Source: Candidatus Methylopumilus universalis (lineage in GTDB: Bacteria; Pseudomonadota; Gammaproteobacteria; Burkholderiales; Methylophilaceae). From it: DNA of 64,000 nucleotides. The stretch is taken from contig CAMCXI010000002.1 of assembly GCA_945883335.1 (NCBI GenBank), positions 124,001-188,000 on the forward strand. Direction: 5' to 3'. The notes under the pieces are model-generated. The model was given only the letters and a program-made list of their open reading frames with translations. It was not told where the DNA came from and did no database searches. Shown piece after piece: positions 9,887-19,827 of the stretch; the stretch's first letter is position 1, and every line of letters begins with the position of its first letter. The translations under genes and the position numbers were made by a program.

Positions 9887-10822
9887 ATGTCAGAGAGACA
9901 GCAACCTCATTGGGAGCGTGAAGTATTAGAAAAATTAGCGTTTCAATCGCTAAAAGAACAGAAGCGTCATCGCTTTTGGAGTGTGCTATTTAAATCGCTA
10001 ACACTTGTTTGGCTTTTCTTGATGCTGTTTTATATGCTGAATTGGATAGGTGGTTCGAGTGCTAAGAGCTCTGAAGATCACACAGCACTCATCGATATTC
10101 AAGGCGTAATCGGCGCCCAAGATGAAGTAAATGCAGATTCTGTTGTGTCAAGTTTGCACGATGCTTACGATAACAAACACACCAAGGGTGTAATTTTGCG
10201 CATTAATAGCCCTGGGGGTAGTCCAGTTCAGGCTGGGATCATTAACGATGAGATCAAGCGTCAACGCCAACTTCATCCAAGTATTCCGGTTTACGCAGTG
10301 GTGGAGGATATTTGTGCCTCTGGCGGTTATTACATTGCGGTAGCTGCGGATAAAATTTATGTAGATAAAGCGAGCATTATTGGTTCAATAGGTGTGCTGA
10401 TGGATGGCTTTGGCTTTACAGGTGCAATGGAAAAGTTTGGTGTTGAGCGTCGTTTAATGACGGCTGGCGTTAACAAAGCCATGCTTGATCCTTTTTCTCC
10501 AGTTAATCCAAAACATAAAGTATTAGCACAAGCTATGTTAGATGAAGTACATCAGCAATTTATCAGTGTGGTTCGTGAGGGCCGCGGTAAGCGTTTAAAA
10601 GAAACGCAAGAGACCTTCAGCGGCTTATTTTGGAGTGGTGAGGCTGGTATCAAAATGGGCTTAGCTGATGAGCTGGGTAGCTATGAGTATGTGGCGCGTG
10701 AAGTAATCAAGCAAGAAAACATCGTTGATTTTACAGCTTCTGAAGGCTTGGCTGACCGTGTTGCGAGGAAGTTTGGAGCGTCAATGACGCAGTCCATATT
10801 TAAGGGAATGGGCTTGCACTAA
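9887..10822 (+). CDS. sppA: Signal peptide peptidase SppA, short S49 form
   Basis: This inner membrane protease degrades signal peptides left after secretion. The protein has 311 residues, the short form with a single catalytic domain. A transmembrane helix lies at about 34-53. The catalytic dyad is seen as Ser145 in ICASGGYY and Lys197 in AGVNKAMLDP, and NSPGGSP at 107-113 lines the active site. An AAGAGAG ribosome site precedes the start. It is the last gene of the rluC operon and ends before a strong terminator. Confidence 0.93.
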   Translation: MSERQQPHWEREVLEKLAFQSLKEQKRHRFWSVLFKSLTLVWLFLMLFYMLNWIGGSSAKSSEDHTALIDIQGVIGAQDEVNADSVVSSLHDAYDNKHTKGVILRINSPGGSPVQAGIINDEIKRQRQLHPSIPVYAVVEDICASGGYYIAVAADKIYVDKASIIGSIGVLMDGFGFTGAMEKFGVERRLMTAGVNKAMLDPFSPVNPKHKVLAQAMLDEVHQQFISVVREGRGKRLKETQETFSGLFWSGEAGIKMGLADELGSYEYVAREVIKQENIVDFTASEGLADRVARKFGASMTQSIFKGMGLH

Positions 10823-10858
10823 GTTTTTAAAGATTTTTAAATTTTAAAATTTTTCATT

Positions 10859-10890
10859 AAAAAAAGGGCTGATATGAATCAGCCTTTTTT
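10859..10890. terminator. Bidirectional terminator between sppA and pgi
   Basis: GGCTGAT (10867-10873), an ATGA loop and ATCAGCC (10878-10884) are flanked by an A run on the left and six T on the right. The symmetry lets it end transcripts from both converging genes. Confidence 0.85.
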
Positions 10891-10893
10891 GGT

Positions 10894-12567
10894 CTAGGGG
10901 ATGAAGCCTATTGTTGTGTTTTTTTGTTTAAAGTAATTAATCAAGCTATTGGTTGATCCATCGTGATCTGTGATTGGTAGATTGCTTGATAATTGCGGCA
11001 AGATTTTTTGTGCAATTTGTTTACCAAACTCCACACCCCATTGGTCAAATGAGTTGATGTTCCAGATAATGCCTTGAACAAAAATCTTGTGCTCATAAAG
11101 CGCAATTAACTTACCTAAGGCTTTAGGGGTGAGTTCATCTATTAAAATAGTATTGGTAGGGCGGTTGCCTCCAAACACTCGGTGAGGCATCAACTCCATA
11201 ATCACATGATGATCTAGGCCTTGCTCTTCAAGCTCAGATTTGACTTCTTTAGCAGTCTTGCCTTGCATTAACGCTTTTGTTTGCGCAAAGATGTTTGAGA
11301 CAAGGATTTTGTGATGCTCGTTACCATGTTCGCCAATTTTGTATTGACTGCGAAGCGGCGCTAAAAAGTCGCAAGGAATGAGTTTGTTGCCTTGATGAAT
11401 CAATTGGTAGAAAGCGTGTTGGCCATTAGTGCCAGCTTCACCCCAAATAATTGGGCCTGTGGTGTAGGTAATACGCTCACCAGCGCGGCTGATAAATTTA
11501 CCGTTGCTTTCCATGTCGCCTTGTTGCAAGTACGCGGGGAATCTCGATAAACCTTGATCATAAGGTAAGATTGCTTGAGTTTCGGCTTCAAAGAAGTTGT
11601 TATACCAAATACCTAGCATTGCCAAAATTACAGGCATGTTTTTTTCTAGAGGTGCTGATCTGAAATGGTTGTCCATTTCATGAGCACCTTCAAGTAGTGC
11701 TTCAAAGTTATCCATACCTACGTACAAGGCAATAGATAAGCCAATCGCTGACCATAATGAATAACGGCCACCCACCCAGTCCCAAAATTCGAACATATTC
11801 GATGGGTCAATACCAAACTCTTGCACGGCCATTGCATTGGTTGAAAGCGCAACGAAGTGCTTAGCAATATGTGCGTGATCTTTTGCTGATTTTAAGAACC
11901 AAGTACGCGCTGAACGGGCGTTGGTCATGGTTTCTTGTGTGGTAAATGTCTTTGAAGCAACAATAAATAGCGTTGTTTGTGGATCACAAACCTCTAATGC
12001 CTGCGCCAAGTGTGTGCCATCAATATTAGAAACAAAATGAACATTTAGGTCTTTTTGTGCATAGGATTTGAGCGCGGTGCAGACCATTACAGGGCCTAGG
12101 TCTGAGCCACCAATGCCGATATTCACAATATCGGTAATTCGTTTACCTGTGTAGCCAAGCCACTTGCCATTACGCACGTTATCGCTAAATGTGCGCATTT
12201 GCGCTAAAACGCGATTGACTTCTAGCATTACATCTTTGCCATCCACAATCACTGGTTTGTTGCTGCGATTGCGCAGTGCTGTATGAAGTACGGCTCGATT
12301 CTCAGTGAAATTGATTTTCTCGCCAGAAAACATCTTTTCACGCCAAGCTTCAATATCGCTTTGGCGCGCTAAGTTCGTGAGCAAAATCATTGTCTTTTCA
12401 GAGATTCGTTGCTTCGAGTAATCCAACAAAAAGTCGTTGAATTTTAATGAGAATTTATCGAATCTCTTGGGGTCTTCTGCAAACATATCACGCATTTGCA
12501 AAGGGAAGATTTCTTGAAAGTGTTCGTTAAGTGCTTGCCATGCTGGCGAATTTGTTGGATTAGTCAT
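10894..12567 (-). CDS. pgi: Glucose-6-phosphate isomerase
   Basis: This enzyme interconverts glucose-6-phosphate and fructose-6-phosphate. In ribulose monophosphate methylotrophs that step connects the formaldehyde-fixing cycle to the oxidative pentose branch. The protein has 557 residues, the length of the E. coli-type enzyme, with the signature regions GIGGSDLGP near 150 and the C-terminal [13 protein letters not shown]-like segment (here [13 protein letters not shown]). A perfect TATAAT (12600-12595, minus) lies 28 bases upstream of the start, with a weak -35. It is monocistronic, between a terminator and the hairpin-containing gap before the glucan genes. Confidence 0.97.
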   Translation of the reverse strand: MTNPTNSPAWQALNEHFQEIFPLQMRDMFAEDPKRFDKFSLKFNDFLLDYSKQRISEKTMILLTNLARQSDIEAWREKMFSGEKINFTENRAVLHTALRNRSNKPVIVDGKDVMLEVNRVLAQMRTFSDNVRNGKWLGYTGKRITDIVNIGIGGSDLGPVMVCTALKSYAQKDLNVHFVSNIDGTHLAQALEVCDPQTTLFIVASKTFTTQETMTNARSARTWFLKSAKDHAHIAKHFVALSTNAMAVQEFGIDPSNMFEFWDWVGGRYSLWSAIGLSIALYVGMDNFEALLEGAHEMDNHFRSAPLEKNMPVILAMLGIWYNNFFEAETQAILPYDQGLSRFPAYLQQGDMESNGKFISRAGERITYTTGPIIWGEAGTNGQHAFYQLIHQGNKLIPCDFLAPLRSQYKIGEHGNEHHKILVSNIFAQTKALMQGKTAKEVKSELEEQGLDHHVIMELMPHRVFGGNRPTNTILIDELTPKALGKLIALYEHKIFVQGIIWNINSFDQWGVEFGKQIAQKILPQLSSNLPITDHDGSTNSLINYFKQKNTTIGFIP

Positions 12568-12655
12568 GCTTAATTATTCAATTGATTTCACACTATTATA
12601 AATTATTTGAGCCCGTTTGATTTGTAAAATTACATTACTCATTAACCTTACTTGA

Positions 12656-12709
12656 ATTGCCAGCGAACATTCCTGGCAATCAGGCTTATTTTTTTGTAGG
12701 TTAAGCCTG
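12656..12709. other. Two adjacent hairpins between pgi and the glucan gene pair
   Basis: ATTGCCAG/CTGGCAAT (12656-12663 with 12673-12680) and CAGGCTTA/TAAGCCTG (12681-12688 with 12702-12709) are perfect 8-bp inverted repeats placed back to back. They follow the stop of the minus-strand glucan synthase gene. Neither has a classical T run after the stem on the minus strand, so they may protect the 3' end or act as weak terminators. Confidence 0.5.
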
Positions 12710-12721
12710 GTTAATGAGAGC

Positions 12722-15295
12722 CTAATCAGCTTGCGAATCAGGGCGCTGGGCTATTATCTGACAGGCAAGCGCACTCGCATATGGCAATGATTGTAAGGTC
12801 AACATGGTAACCCATAGCTCTGCATCTATGTTTGTAAAGCCACGAGAAATTAACATTGTAAGGCCGCAAATGACGAGCAAGCTGAGTAAGGCGACTTCCT
12901 CAATAATTGGGTTAAGAGTTTGGAGTTTATTGCTCGCGACCTTTCCTTTGGCTGTGACTTTAAACACGCCGTCTTTTTTGATGATCCCCATCATTACTCC
13001 TCGTGCAATAGCATGAGATAAGCCTAAGCTAGCAAGTGATGCACCAAAAATATCTTTCCAACTACAGTTCATGGTTTTGCGGTACAGGACTGGACCAAGC
13101 GCTGCTTTGATCACTAAAAAGAATAATATCGGCATGATCATGATGGTGACCGGAAGACTAAATGCACTTGGCATTAATAACATCGCTGCGGTCCAGGCAA
13201 TAGAGCCAATCGTAAAAATAAGCTGTAGTGCATCACCTAGCCAACCAAACCAACCAGTAAGGAAATGGTAACGTTGACCAAAAGTAAGTGTGGAGTCGCC
13301 AATTAATTTCGGGAGATGGCGTTTGAGAATTTGCATGGCGCCAAATGCCCAGCGGAAGCGCTGTGACTTCAGCGCTTTAAAGTCCGAAGGTGTTAGGCCG
13401 CGACCAAAGGTGTCATCGATATAGCGAAGCTCAAAGCCATTTTCTAATAAACGTAAACCCAACTCCGTGTCTTCACAAATACACCATTCTGACCACTTGC
13501 CCAATTCTACTAATGGGTGATAGCGAACAAGTGTCATCGTGCCATGTTGAATAAGTGCGTTTCGTTCGTGTCTGTGATGCATACCAATTCTGAAGAATCC
13601 TTCAAACTCCCAATTGCTCATACGACGGAAGAAATTATTTTCCCAATCGCGGTGAGCTTGTGGGGCCTGAACTACGGCTACTTTAGGATCAAAAAAATGT
13701 GGGACTAAATCAGAAAGCCAGTCCGGTGTGACTTCATAATCAGCATCAACAACACCAACAACTTCGGCATTTGGACTTGTTTGCTCAAGCGCAAAGTTTA
13801 ATGCGCCAGCTTTGAATCCAGGCCATTGTTGTAAATGGAAGAAGCGGAAGTTATCAGGCATCTTTGCCATATACGCTTCAATTGGTTTCCATTTATCTTC
13901 ATCTTTAGTGTTGTTATCCACAACGATGACTTCGTAGTGGGTATAGTTGAGTTTAGCTAGACTCTCAATCGTTGCAATCACCATTGCAGGCGGTTCGTTA
14001 TAGCAAGCAAGATGAATGGATACAAAGCGCTCTTGGTCGCTTGAAACGGGAATTGCGCGTTTAAAAGTACGATTCCATTTTCTTTTAAACATGACTTCAC
14101 TAAACTCTACCCCATATATCATAAGGACTGCAGAGGTTAGCCCCATGCCGATAACCAGGGCAATCAGCACCACAAAATCACGAACCGTGTAGTAATAATC
14201 ACCGGGTAAATTCCATGCGACGACCAGTGTGGTAATACAAGCTTGAAGCAAGATAGCCATTGAGAATCGTCCGCCTGAGCCCCAATGCCTAAAGCGATAA
14301 GCAATAAACAGAATAGGGAAGAAGGCGATTAAGCTTGCCCACAAAGCCTTCGCTTCCCAGCGATCATCTTTGGCTACTGCACCTTGAAGTGAGTATTTCG
14401 GATTGCGTTCAGCATCAAACATGCCCCAATAAGGACCTGCCCAGCCTTCTAGTTTTTGTTTCCAGGGCTGGTCAAAGGCTTCCATGAGGTAATAGTCATA
14501 ATTTTTACGTGCGGTTTTAGCTAAAAATTCACGTACAAATCTTGCCTGATTTACATCCGAAGCAACTGCGGCGCCAATTGTCGGCCCATGACTAGGCCAG
14601 CCAATTTCAGTGATCACTATCTTTTTACGTGGGAAGGTGTCCATCAGTTCTTGGTAGCGTGTGAATGCATAGTCTACTGCTTCTTCAACAGCCAATCCCT
14701 CATGGTAAGGTAAGAGATGAACGGCAATGTAATCAACGTGCTTCACTAGTTCCGGATTCTTTAACCAGATATGCCAAGGCTCTGCGGTTGAAATTGGTAA
14801 TGTTGTATTGGAGCGAACCTCGTCTAAGTAGCTGATTAACTCTTCTGGGGTAACATCCTCGCGAAGCAATGACTCGTTACCTACAATAGCGCGTTCGATA
14901 TGCGGATAATTCTTAATCTTTGCTTTGAGTGCATCAATCTCTCTTTGATTTGCACGGAGGTCATTATTGATCCAGGCGCCAGCAGTGATTTCAAAATTTA
15001 AGTTAGAGGCAAGAGCAGTCACTTCACTGTTTTCAAGTGCGCCATAAATACGAATACGATTGGTCAGTGTTCTTAGAATTTTTAAGTCTTTTTCTAGCTC
15101 GGCGGTGCTTGGATAGTCCTTCTCAAGCGGACTTTGGTTTTCTTGGAATCCGCTATAGGCAAAGCCATTAACGATGGTTGGTGCGTTCATTGTAGGAATA
15201 GCCCTATTTGAAATGCTCCAAATGCCAAAATGAATGATTGCAATCAAAGTTGCAAACAATAATGGCTTGATATAACGCTTAAAAAATGGATGCAT
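12722..15295 (-). CDS. Membrane beta-glucan synthase: GH17 domain fused to GT2 glycosyltransferase
   Basis: An 857-residue fusion. After an N-terminal membrane helix (10-28) comes a GH17 beta-1,3-glucanase/transglycosylase domain (about 40-300) with acid/base Glu141 in IVGNES and nucleophile Glu230 in VITEIGWPS. Then come membrane helices near 315-335, 345-362 and 370-398. A processive GT2 domain follows with DAD at 517-519, ED at 608-609 and QRFRW at 645-649, and then several more helices. This layout matches NdvB-type proteins that make cyclic beta-(1,3)-linked glucans from UDP-glucose in rhizobia and Pseudomonas. It follows a second GH17 gene by 30 bases, probably one operon. Product linkage and cyclisation are inferred. 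Confidence 0.82.
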   Translation of the reverse strand: MHPFFKRYIKPLLFATLIAIIHFGIWSISNRAIPTMNAPTIVNGFAYSGFQENQSPLEKDYPSTAELEKDLKILRTLTNRIRIYGALENSEVTALASNLNFEITAGAWINNDLRANQREIDALKAKIKNYPHIERAIVGNESLLREDVTPEELISYLDEVRSNTTLPISTAEPWHIWLKNPELVKHVDYIAVHLLPYHEGLAVEEAVDYAFTRYQELMDTFPRKKIVITEIGWPSHGPTIGAAVASDVNQARFVREFLAKTARKNYDYYLMEAFDQPWKQKLEGWAGPYWGMFDAERNPKYSLQGAVAKDDRWEAKALWASLIAFFPILFIAYRFRHWGSGGRFSMAILLQACITTLVVAWNLPGDYYYTVRDFVVLIALVIGMGLTSAVLMIYGVEFSEVMFKRKWNRTFKRAIPVSSDQERFVSIHLACYNEPPAMVIATIESLAKLNYTHYEVIVVDNNTKDEDKWKPIEAYMAKMPDNFRFFHLQQWPGFKAGALNFALEQTSPNAEVVGVVDADYEVTPDWLSDLVPHFFDPKVAVVQAPQAHRDWENNFFRRMSNWEFEGFFRIGMHHRHERNALIQHGTMTLVRYHPLVELGKWSEWCICEDTELGLRLLENGFELRYIDDTFGRGLTPSDFKALKSQRFRWAFGAMQILKRHLPKLIGDSTLTFGQRYHFLTGWFGWLGDALQLIFTIGSIAWTAAMLLMPSAFSLPVTIMIMPILFFLVIKAALGPVLYRKTMNCSWKDIFGASLASLGLSHAIARGVMMGIIKKDGVFKVTAKGKVASNKLQTLNPIIEEVALLSLLVICGLTMLISRGFTNIDAELWVTMLTLQSLPYASALACQIIAQRPDSQAD

Positions 15296-15325
15296 AAAGG
15301 ATTTCTAATGAATTAAAGGCATTTA

Positions 15326-16897
15326 TTAAATTGTAGAAGTAGGTTTGCTTGGCCAATTAGCCCAAGCTATGAGCGTACTTAGTAGTAACCAAACAAATGC
15401 TAAAGCATTGGTCGGCTCTTTGTAGAAACAAAAGATTGCGGTGGCAACCAGAAAGATTCCTAAGAAGCGAAACGCTGAAAAGTTGATGCAGGTGCTTTTA
15501 TTGAGCAATTTTAAGCCAATTGTGAGCTCTAATATCGTTAATCCATACAAGATGATGGCGAAGTCGCGGTAACGTCCGTCAAGGCTTAATAAGTAATTTG
15601 CAATGACAGCCGCTACCAATAAGAAGGTTAAAGATAACTGAATGATCATTTTTGCCGTTTTATTCTCATTGAAGATATAGCTCGGGATGCTTAATAAGCT
15701 GATTAAACTTATCACAGCAATGCTGCCGAGAGATAACCATTCTTGAATTGTTCGACAAGAAATAGCAAGATACTCAATCTGTAATAGTGTGCTTATCCCA
15801 ATCAACGCGCCCAGAAGCGACATGCTTAAAAGCTGGCTTTTGTTGCAATTGTTTAGTTTCAATGACCAAACTAAAAATAGTAGTGCGGTTATCAGGGCTG
15901 TATAGAAAAATAGTTTTCCGTCATGTCTTTCTGCGACCTCGCCAGAAAATGCAAATTTTGGCTCCATGTCAACATTGAATATCCCCCAATATCCCCCTGC
16001 GGTTCCTTCTAAAGATCGTTTCCAAGGCTGGTCAAAGGCTTCAATTAGATTGTAATTCCAATGCTTTTCTTCCGCCATGGTTAAAAAGCCTCGCATATAT
16101 TTGGCTTGATTAATGATACTTGGTTTCGCGCTTTCACGTTGACGGCCAAGCGATGGCCAGCCAGTTTCCCCAATGAGAATTGGTTTTTTGAAGGTGCGCC
16201 CCAATAGGTTCATTACGTTATTTGTATGATCAAGAGCGTGCTCTATCGATTGAGGTTTGTCTTCCCAATAAGGGAGTATATGAACGGTAACGAAATCAAC
16301 AGAGTCTTCAAGTTTAGAGTGTTTGCGCCAAAATTCCCAAACGTCTGCATAAGTAACAGGAACATTTGTCGCAGCTTTTGCTCGAAGAATGTAGGACTTC
16401 ATGGCCGATTCGGTTTGTTCGCCACGTAATAAAACCTCATTACCAATAATAAGTGCTTTTACCGTTTCTGGATGTTTGTTGGTTACTTCGATGGCGAGTT
16501 TTAATTCTTTCTCATTAAGCTTTTTGAACCAGCCTATCCAAGCCCCAACATAAGCTTTCATGCCCAGTTTGGATGCGGCTTCTGGCACATAATCCAAGCC
16601 TTGGCCTACAGAGTAGATGCGAACGCACGCGAATTGTTTAGAGAGATTAGCCAAGTCATGGTCAATTTGTTCGGGTGTAATGCGGGTGTTAATGTTGAGC
16701 GGCGTTTGGCCGTTTTTGTAATAAGGTGAGTAAGAGACGCATTGAAGTTTGCTATCAGCGGCTAAGTTTGGTTCAGGCAGTGCTTGAGGCTGATTCTGTT
16801 GCCAAAGCCATAGAGCAAGAGCGAGCAATAAAATAAAGTTAAATACGCTAAAGCGCCAAATGAAATGATGTTTTTGTGTTGGACTTAAATACGACAT
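15326..16897 (-). CDS. Membrane-anchored GH17 beta-1,3-glucan hydrolase/transglycosylase
   Basis: A 523-residue protein with an N-terminal helix (about 14-32), a periplasmic GH17 domain (about 50-310) with acid/base Glu154 in IIGNEV and nucleophile Glu244 in LIGETGWPS, and a C-terminal half of about six membrane helices (330-515). It resembles the GH17 half of the downstream fusion protein but has no GT2 domain. By analogy with rhizobial NdvC it may branch or cyclise the glucan made by the neighbour. The ATG has AGGA just upstream. Signal and helix calls are by eye. Confidence 0.8.
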   Translation of the reverse strand: MSYLSPTQKHHFIWRFSVFNFILLLALALWLWQQNQPQALPEPNLAADSKLQCVSYSPYYKNGQTPLNINTRITPEQIDHDLANLSKQFACVRIYSVGQGLDYVPEAASKLGMKAYVGAWIGWFKKLNEKELKLAIEVTNKHPETVKALIIGNEVLLRGEQTESAMKSYILRAKAATNVPVTYADVWEFWRKHSKLEDSVDFVTVHILPYWEDKPQSIEHALDHTNNVMNLLGRTFKKPILIGETGWPSLGRQRESAKPSIINQAKYMRGFLTMAEEKHWNYNLIEAFDQPWKRSLEGTAGGYWGIFNVDMEPKFAFSGEVAERHDGKLFFYTALITALLFLVWSLKLNNCNKSQLLSMSLLGALIGISTLLQIEYLAISCRTIQEWLSLGSIAVISLISLLSIPSYIFNENKTAKMIIQLSLTFLLVAAVIANYLLSLDGRYRDFAIILYGLTILELTIGLKLLNKSTCINFSAFRFLGIFLVATAIFCFYKEPTNALAFVWLLLSTLIAWANWPSKPTSTI

Positions 16898-17110
16898 AAT
16901 TTCCTAGGAGTGAAGCATCGCTGAAGCTATTAAAGTAATCGTTCAACCAGCCACTATTATGCTTAACGGCGAAGCGGTTATGATAATCTAGGCCATCATC
17001 AAAAACAAAGTAAAAACATAATTTTTAAAAAGATAGCTAATCGCCTCTACTAAGCAAGGCTGCATCAAGCTACAATAATCGCTTTGTTAAATCTACTTAA
17101 GAAAATTCGC

Positions 17111-17608
17111 ATGAAAAAACTGTTTTTGGTTACTTTGGTATTATTCAGCCTTCATTTAAACAGTGTTCAAGCTAAAGATCAGTTTGTTGGGCCAAACTTT
17201 AGTGGTGTTTATTCATGCAAAGGAACAAATAATAAGGTGGGTGAGTACGAGGTTGTGGCCACTTTAAAGCTAAATCGTATCAGCAGCCATGGCGAATTCG
17301 GCATGTATGACTTTAATACCGAAACGGAAAATTCTCTGGTCTACAGAGGTCAAGCAATTGCAAATGGTAACAGGTTGGCTTTAACGTTTAATCTAACCGA
17401 TGGTCGGAATGCTGACTACAGCACGGGCATTGCTGAAATCCAAAAAATTTCAAGTACGCGCTGGGCTTATACCAATCATTATTATGAGCCGGATGATAAT
17501 GGGGGTGACTATGGCTCTGAGCATTGCGTGATGCAAAAGCCAGTTAAAAAGATAAAAAATACCAAGAAAATTAAAAAATTACCTGCTCTCGTGCCTGCTC
17601 AAGGTTGA
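17111..17608 (+). CDS. Small secreted protein of unknown function
   Basis: I do not recognise this family. From the ATG at 17111 it has 165 residues; an alternative TTG start nine codons upstream would break the signal peptide pattern. Residues 1-20 are a clear signal peptide ending VQA. The mature part is polar with alternating strands and two cysteines (in YSCKGTNN and GSEHCVMQ) that could form a disulfide. It suggests a small beta-barrel or lipocalin-like fold. The C-terminal 25 residues are lysine-rich. It stands alone, convergent with the deacetylase gene two bases away. Confidence 0.7.
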   Translation: MKKLFLVTLVLFSLHLNSVQAKDQFVGPNFSGVYSCKGTNNKVGEYEVVATLKLNRISSHGEFGMYDFNTETENSLVYRGQAIANGNRLALTFNLTDGRNADYSTGIAEIQKISSTRWAYTNHYYEPDDNGGDYGSEHCVMQKPVKKIKNTKKIKKLPALVPAQG

Positions 17609-17610
17609 TT

Positions 17611-18393
17611 TTAAGGCATCTTCACTAGGCTGATGCTCGCGAGGTCTTTGCTAAGACCTTCGCTACTTAGCACAGCAAACTCTCTAACTCTCGCTGGATA
17701 GATGAGGTCATTATTGACTGGAGTTTGATCTATTGCCGGATGACACATTAATACTGGGGTAGCTTCATCGGTATTTACCTCTTTAAGCCATCCTCTGAAA
17801 CGCGCTAAATATGCTGCACTTGAACCATTAAAACCGTAGGCGCCAAGTAAGCTTCCCGAACAAACAAATCCGAGCTTTTTTGCTTTCCTATTCAATGCCC
17901 TCGCGCCTAATAAGCCAATCACTATGCCCTTAAAGCCATCGCTTAAAGGCGGCTTTGCAATGCGCAACCAAGGGAGTTTGATTTGATAGCGTGCTGATAG
18001 TACCTCGAGTAAAGCCTCGCGAATGACTGGCAGTTGATGCACATGCTGATGACCATCAACATAATCAGGCGCAGTGCCAATGCCAGCCTCAAAGGCATCG
18101 AGTTGTTGATGGATGCTTGATTGAAGTTTTTCTTTTGAAAGCTGACGGGTCAAGCTTAAGTACACTAATTTTGGATGTGAAATTGCGCCACCAAAATGGG
18201 TAAAGTCCAAATGCAATCCAATGGCGGCTTTTTTTCTAATGCTTGGCGTTAGTTTTTTTGCAGCTAGAGTCCATCGAGGGCTGAGTGTCATGCAGGAAGT
18301 TGCACTGAGTCTATCCATCTCAATCAGCGCGATAATCGCTTGATCTATCGCTTCGCTTTGCCCAAAGTCATCGGCACACAATATCAGCTTCAT
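17611..18393 (-). CDS. YdjC/ChbG/HpnK-family carbohydrate deacetylase
   Basis: A 260-residue YdjC-fold polysaccharide deacetylase. Visible metal-site elements are CADDFG with Asp8-Asp9 near the N-terminus, GLHLDF with His61, and DGHQHVHQ with Asp113, His115, His117 and His119. The family removes acetyl groups from amino sugars; ChbG acts on chitooligosaccharides and HpnK is linked to hopanoid loci. No hopanoid genes are present here. The gene overlaps the upstream GtrA gene by four bases and is the last of a coupled four-gene set. Deacetylation of a lipid-linked amino sugar is the most economical guess, by analogy with ArnD, which belongs to a different family. Confidence 0.82.
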   Translation of the reverse strand: MKLILCADDFGQSEAIDQAIIALIEMDRLSATSCMTLSPRWTLAAKKLTPSIRKKAAIGLHLDFTHFGGAISHPKLVYLSLTRQLSKEKLQSSIHQQLDAFEAGIGTAPDYVDGHQHVHQLPVIREALLEVLSARYQIKLPWLRIAKPPLSDGFKGIVIGLLGARALNRKAKKLGFVCSGSLLGAYGFNGSSAAYLARFRGWLKEVNTDEATPVLMCHPAIDQTPVNNDLIYPARVREFAVLSSEGLSKDLASISLVKMP

Positions 18394-18797
18394 TGTGTGC
18401 CTTTAAATGCCCAAAACTTACTTAAAAGATAAGTGCTAGCAGCAACCAATACCATCACTACGCCGAGTACAAGCCAAAATGGCAAATTGGTGTATTCAAT
18501 GCCATTTAACAACAAGGTTTGGTTGGCTAAAAAGCCAAGCACTGCAACTGATAGAAAGCGAGGAAACGCTTGAGTGTGGCTTGCATCTTGGCCAGCAAAA
18601 CTGAATTTACGATGCCCAAAATAACTCACAGGAAACGCAGCGATAAAGCCCGCAATGTTGGCATGAGAGGCTGTCAGAAATGCATTATGCTCAAAGCTGA
18701 CTGCAATGATGTAATGCGTTAGCGCGGCAAGTGCACCGATAATCGTGAACCAAGAAACTGACTTCGTATGACTTTCAGACATTGGATTGCTAGACAT
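18390..18797 (-). CDS. GtrA-like membrane protein, putative lipid-linked sugar flippase
   Basis: A 135-residue protein with four predicted helices (about 15-33, 42-60, 82-100 and 108-128) and the family pattern FxxNxxGFxxAFPVSYFGHRKFSF in part (N47 and the HRKFSF segment). GtrA proteins are thought to move undecaprenyl- or dolichyl-phosphate-linked sugars across the inner membrane. It overlaps the upstream GT2 gene by one base and the downstream deacetylase by four, so translation is coupled. The GT2 neighbour is the expected partner, as in gtrA-gtrB pairs. Confidence 0.85.
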   Translation of the reverse strand: MSSNPMSESHTKSVSWFTIIGALAALTHYIIAVSFEHNAFLTASHANIAGFIAAFPVSYFGHRKFSFAGQDASHTQAFPRFLSVAVLGFLANQTLLLNGIEYTNLPFWLVLGVVMVLVAASTYLLSKFWAFKGTQ

Positions 18798-19819
18798 TAG
18801 ATCAATAAATCTTGCTCTGGAGTTACTGATGTTTTTGCTTTTGAGGCGCGCGGTTTTGAAGCTGTTTTTGCGCCATGAGGTTTTGATATCTCAGCCACGA
18901 TGTAAGAAGGGCGTCCTTTGACTTCGTCGTATACGCGCGCCAAGTACTCTCCTAAGATACCGATAAATAATAGCTGCACGCCTGCAAAAAACATCATGCT
19001 AGCAACCACCGTTGGCCAGCCAGGCACGGACTCAGCAAAGAAGAGCCTGTCTACAACAACGTAAATGCCGTAGATGAAGGCTATGAATGCTAAAGATGCC
19101 CCCAACGCGCTTGCTAGGCGAAGTGGCATGACGGAGAAGCTGGTAATGCCTGTCCAAGCGAGTTGGATGAGCTTAAGTTTTGAGAAGGTGCTCTCGCCGT
19201 GGGTTCGTTCTAAAGGGAAGTAGGGGATGCCAATCGACTTGTAACCTACCCAAGCGTAAATCCCTTTCATAAAGCGATTGCGCTCAGGTAAAGATAGTAA
19301 AGCGTTCACAACCTGTCTATCCATGAGGCGGAAGTCACCAGCGTCAGGCGGAATGTTAATTTGCCCACTCAAGCTCATCGCTCGGTAAAAAATCTTAGAG
19401 CCCCAGCGTTTAAATTGCGATTCAACCTCTCGGTCTTGGCGAACGGCGTAAACCATGTCGTAGCCTTCGCGCCATTTTTCAAGCATTTGAGCCAACAATT
19501 CTGATGAGTGTTGGCCGTCAGCATCCATACAAATCACGATGTCGCCAGATGCATTCTCTAAGCCAGCTGTGATGGCATATTCTTTACCGAAGTTGCGTGA
19601 AAACCTTACTAGCGTCGTATTGAGTTCTTTAGCTAATGCTCGCACCACGTTGGCTGTTTGGTCGAGACTGCCATCATCAATGACAACCACATCCCAGTTT
19701 GGGGTGAGTTGCTCTAGGTGATGGGCGATGTTCACAACCGTATTTGAGATCGCGGCGGCCTCATTAAAAGCTGGGACGATGAGGGTAATATGCGGGTTTT
19801 GTGTATAGCGAGCGGTCAT
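18797..19819 (-). CDS. GT2 polyprenyl-phosphate glycosyltransferase (GtrB/ArnC/DPM1-like)
   Basis: A 340-residue family 2 glycosyltransferase. The GT-A domain shows VVIDDGS (46-51) and the metal-binding DADGQ with Asp99 and Asp101. Two C-terminal helices near 232-258 and 268-293 anchor it to the membrane, the topology of GtrB and ArnC. These enzymes load a sugar from a nucleotide donor onto undecaprenyl phosphate at the cytoplasmic face. The Lys/Ala/Ser-rich C-terminal tail (about 315-340) is unusual. It lies 8 bases after the GT39-type transferase gene and overlaps GtrA. The donor sugar is unknown. Confidence 0.88.
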   Translation of the reverse strand: MTARYTQNPHITLIVPAFNEAAAISNTVVNIAHHLEQLTPNWDVVVIDDGSLDQTANVVRALAKELNTTLVRFSRNFGKEYAITAGLENASGDIVICMDADGQHSSELLAQMLEKWREGYDMVYAVRQDREVESQFKRWGSKIFYRAMSLSGQINIPPDAGDFRLMDRQVVNALLSLPERNRFMKGIYAWVGYKSIGIPYFPLERTHGESTFSKLKLIQLAWTGITSFSVMPLRLASALGASLAFIAFIYGIYVVVDRLFFAESVPGWPTVVASMMFFAGVQLLFIGILGEYLARVYDEVKGRPSYIVAEISKPHGAKTASKPRASKAKTSVTPEQDLLI

Positions 19820-19827
19820 TTTTTTCC

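Noticed and set aside
12656-12709. Classical terminator after the GH17/GT2 gene
   Set aside because: The two stems are perfect but not followed by a T run on the coding strand, so I annotate them as hairpins only.
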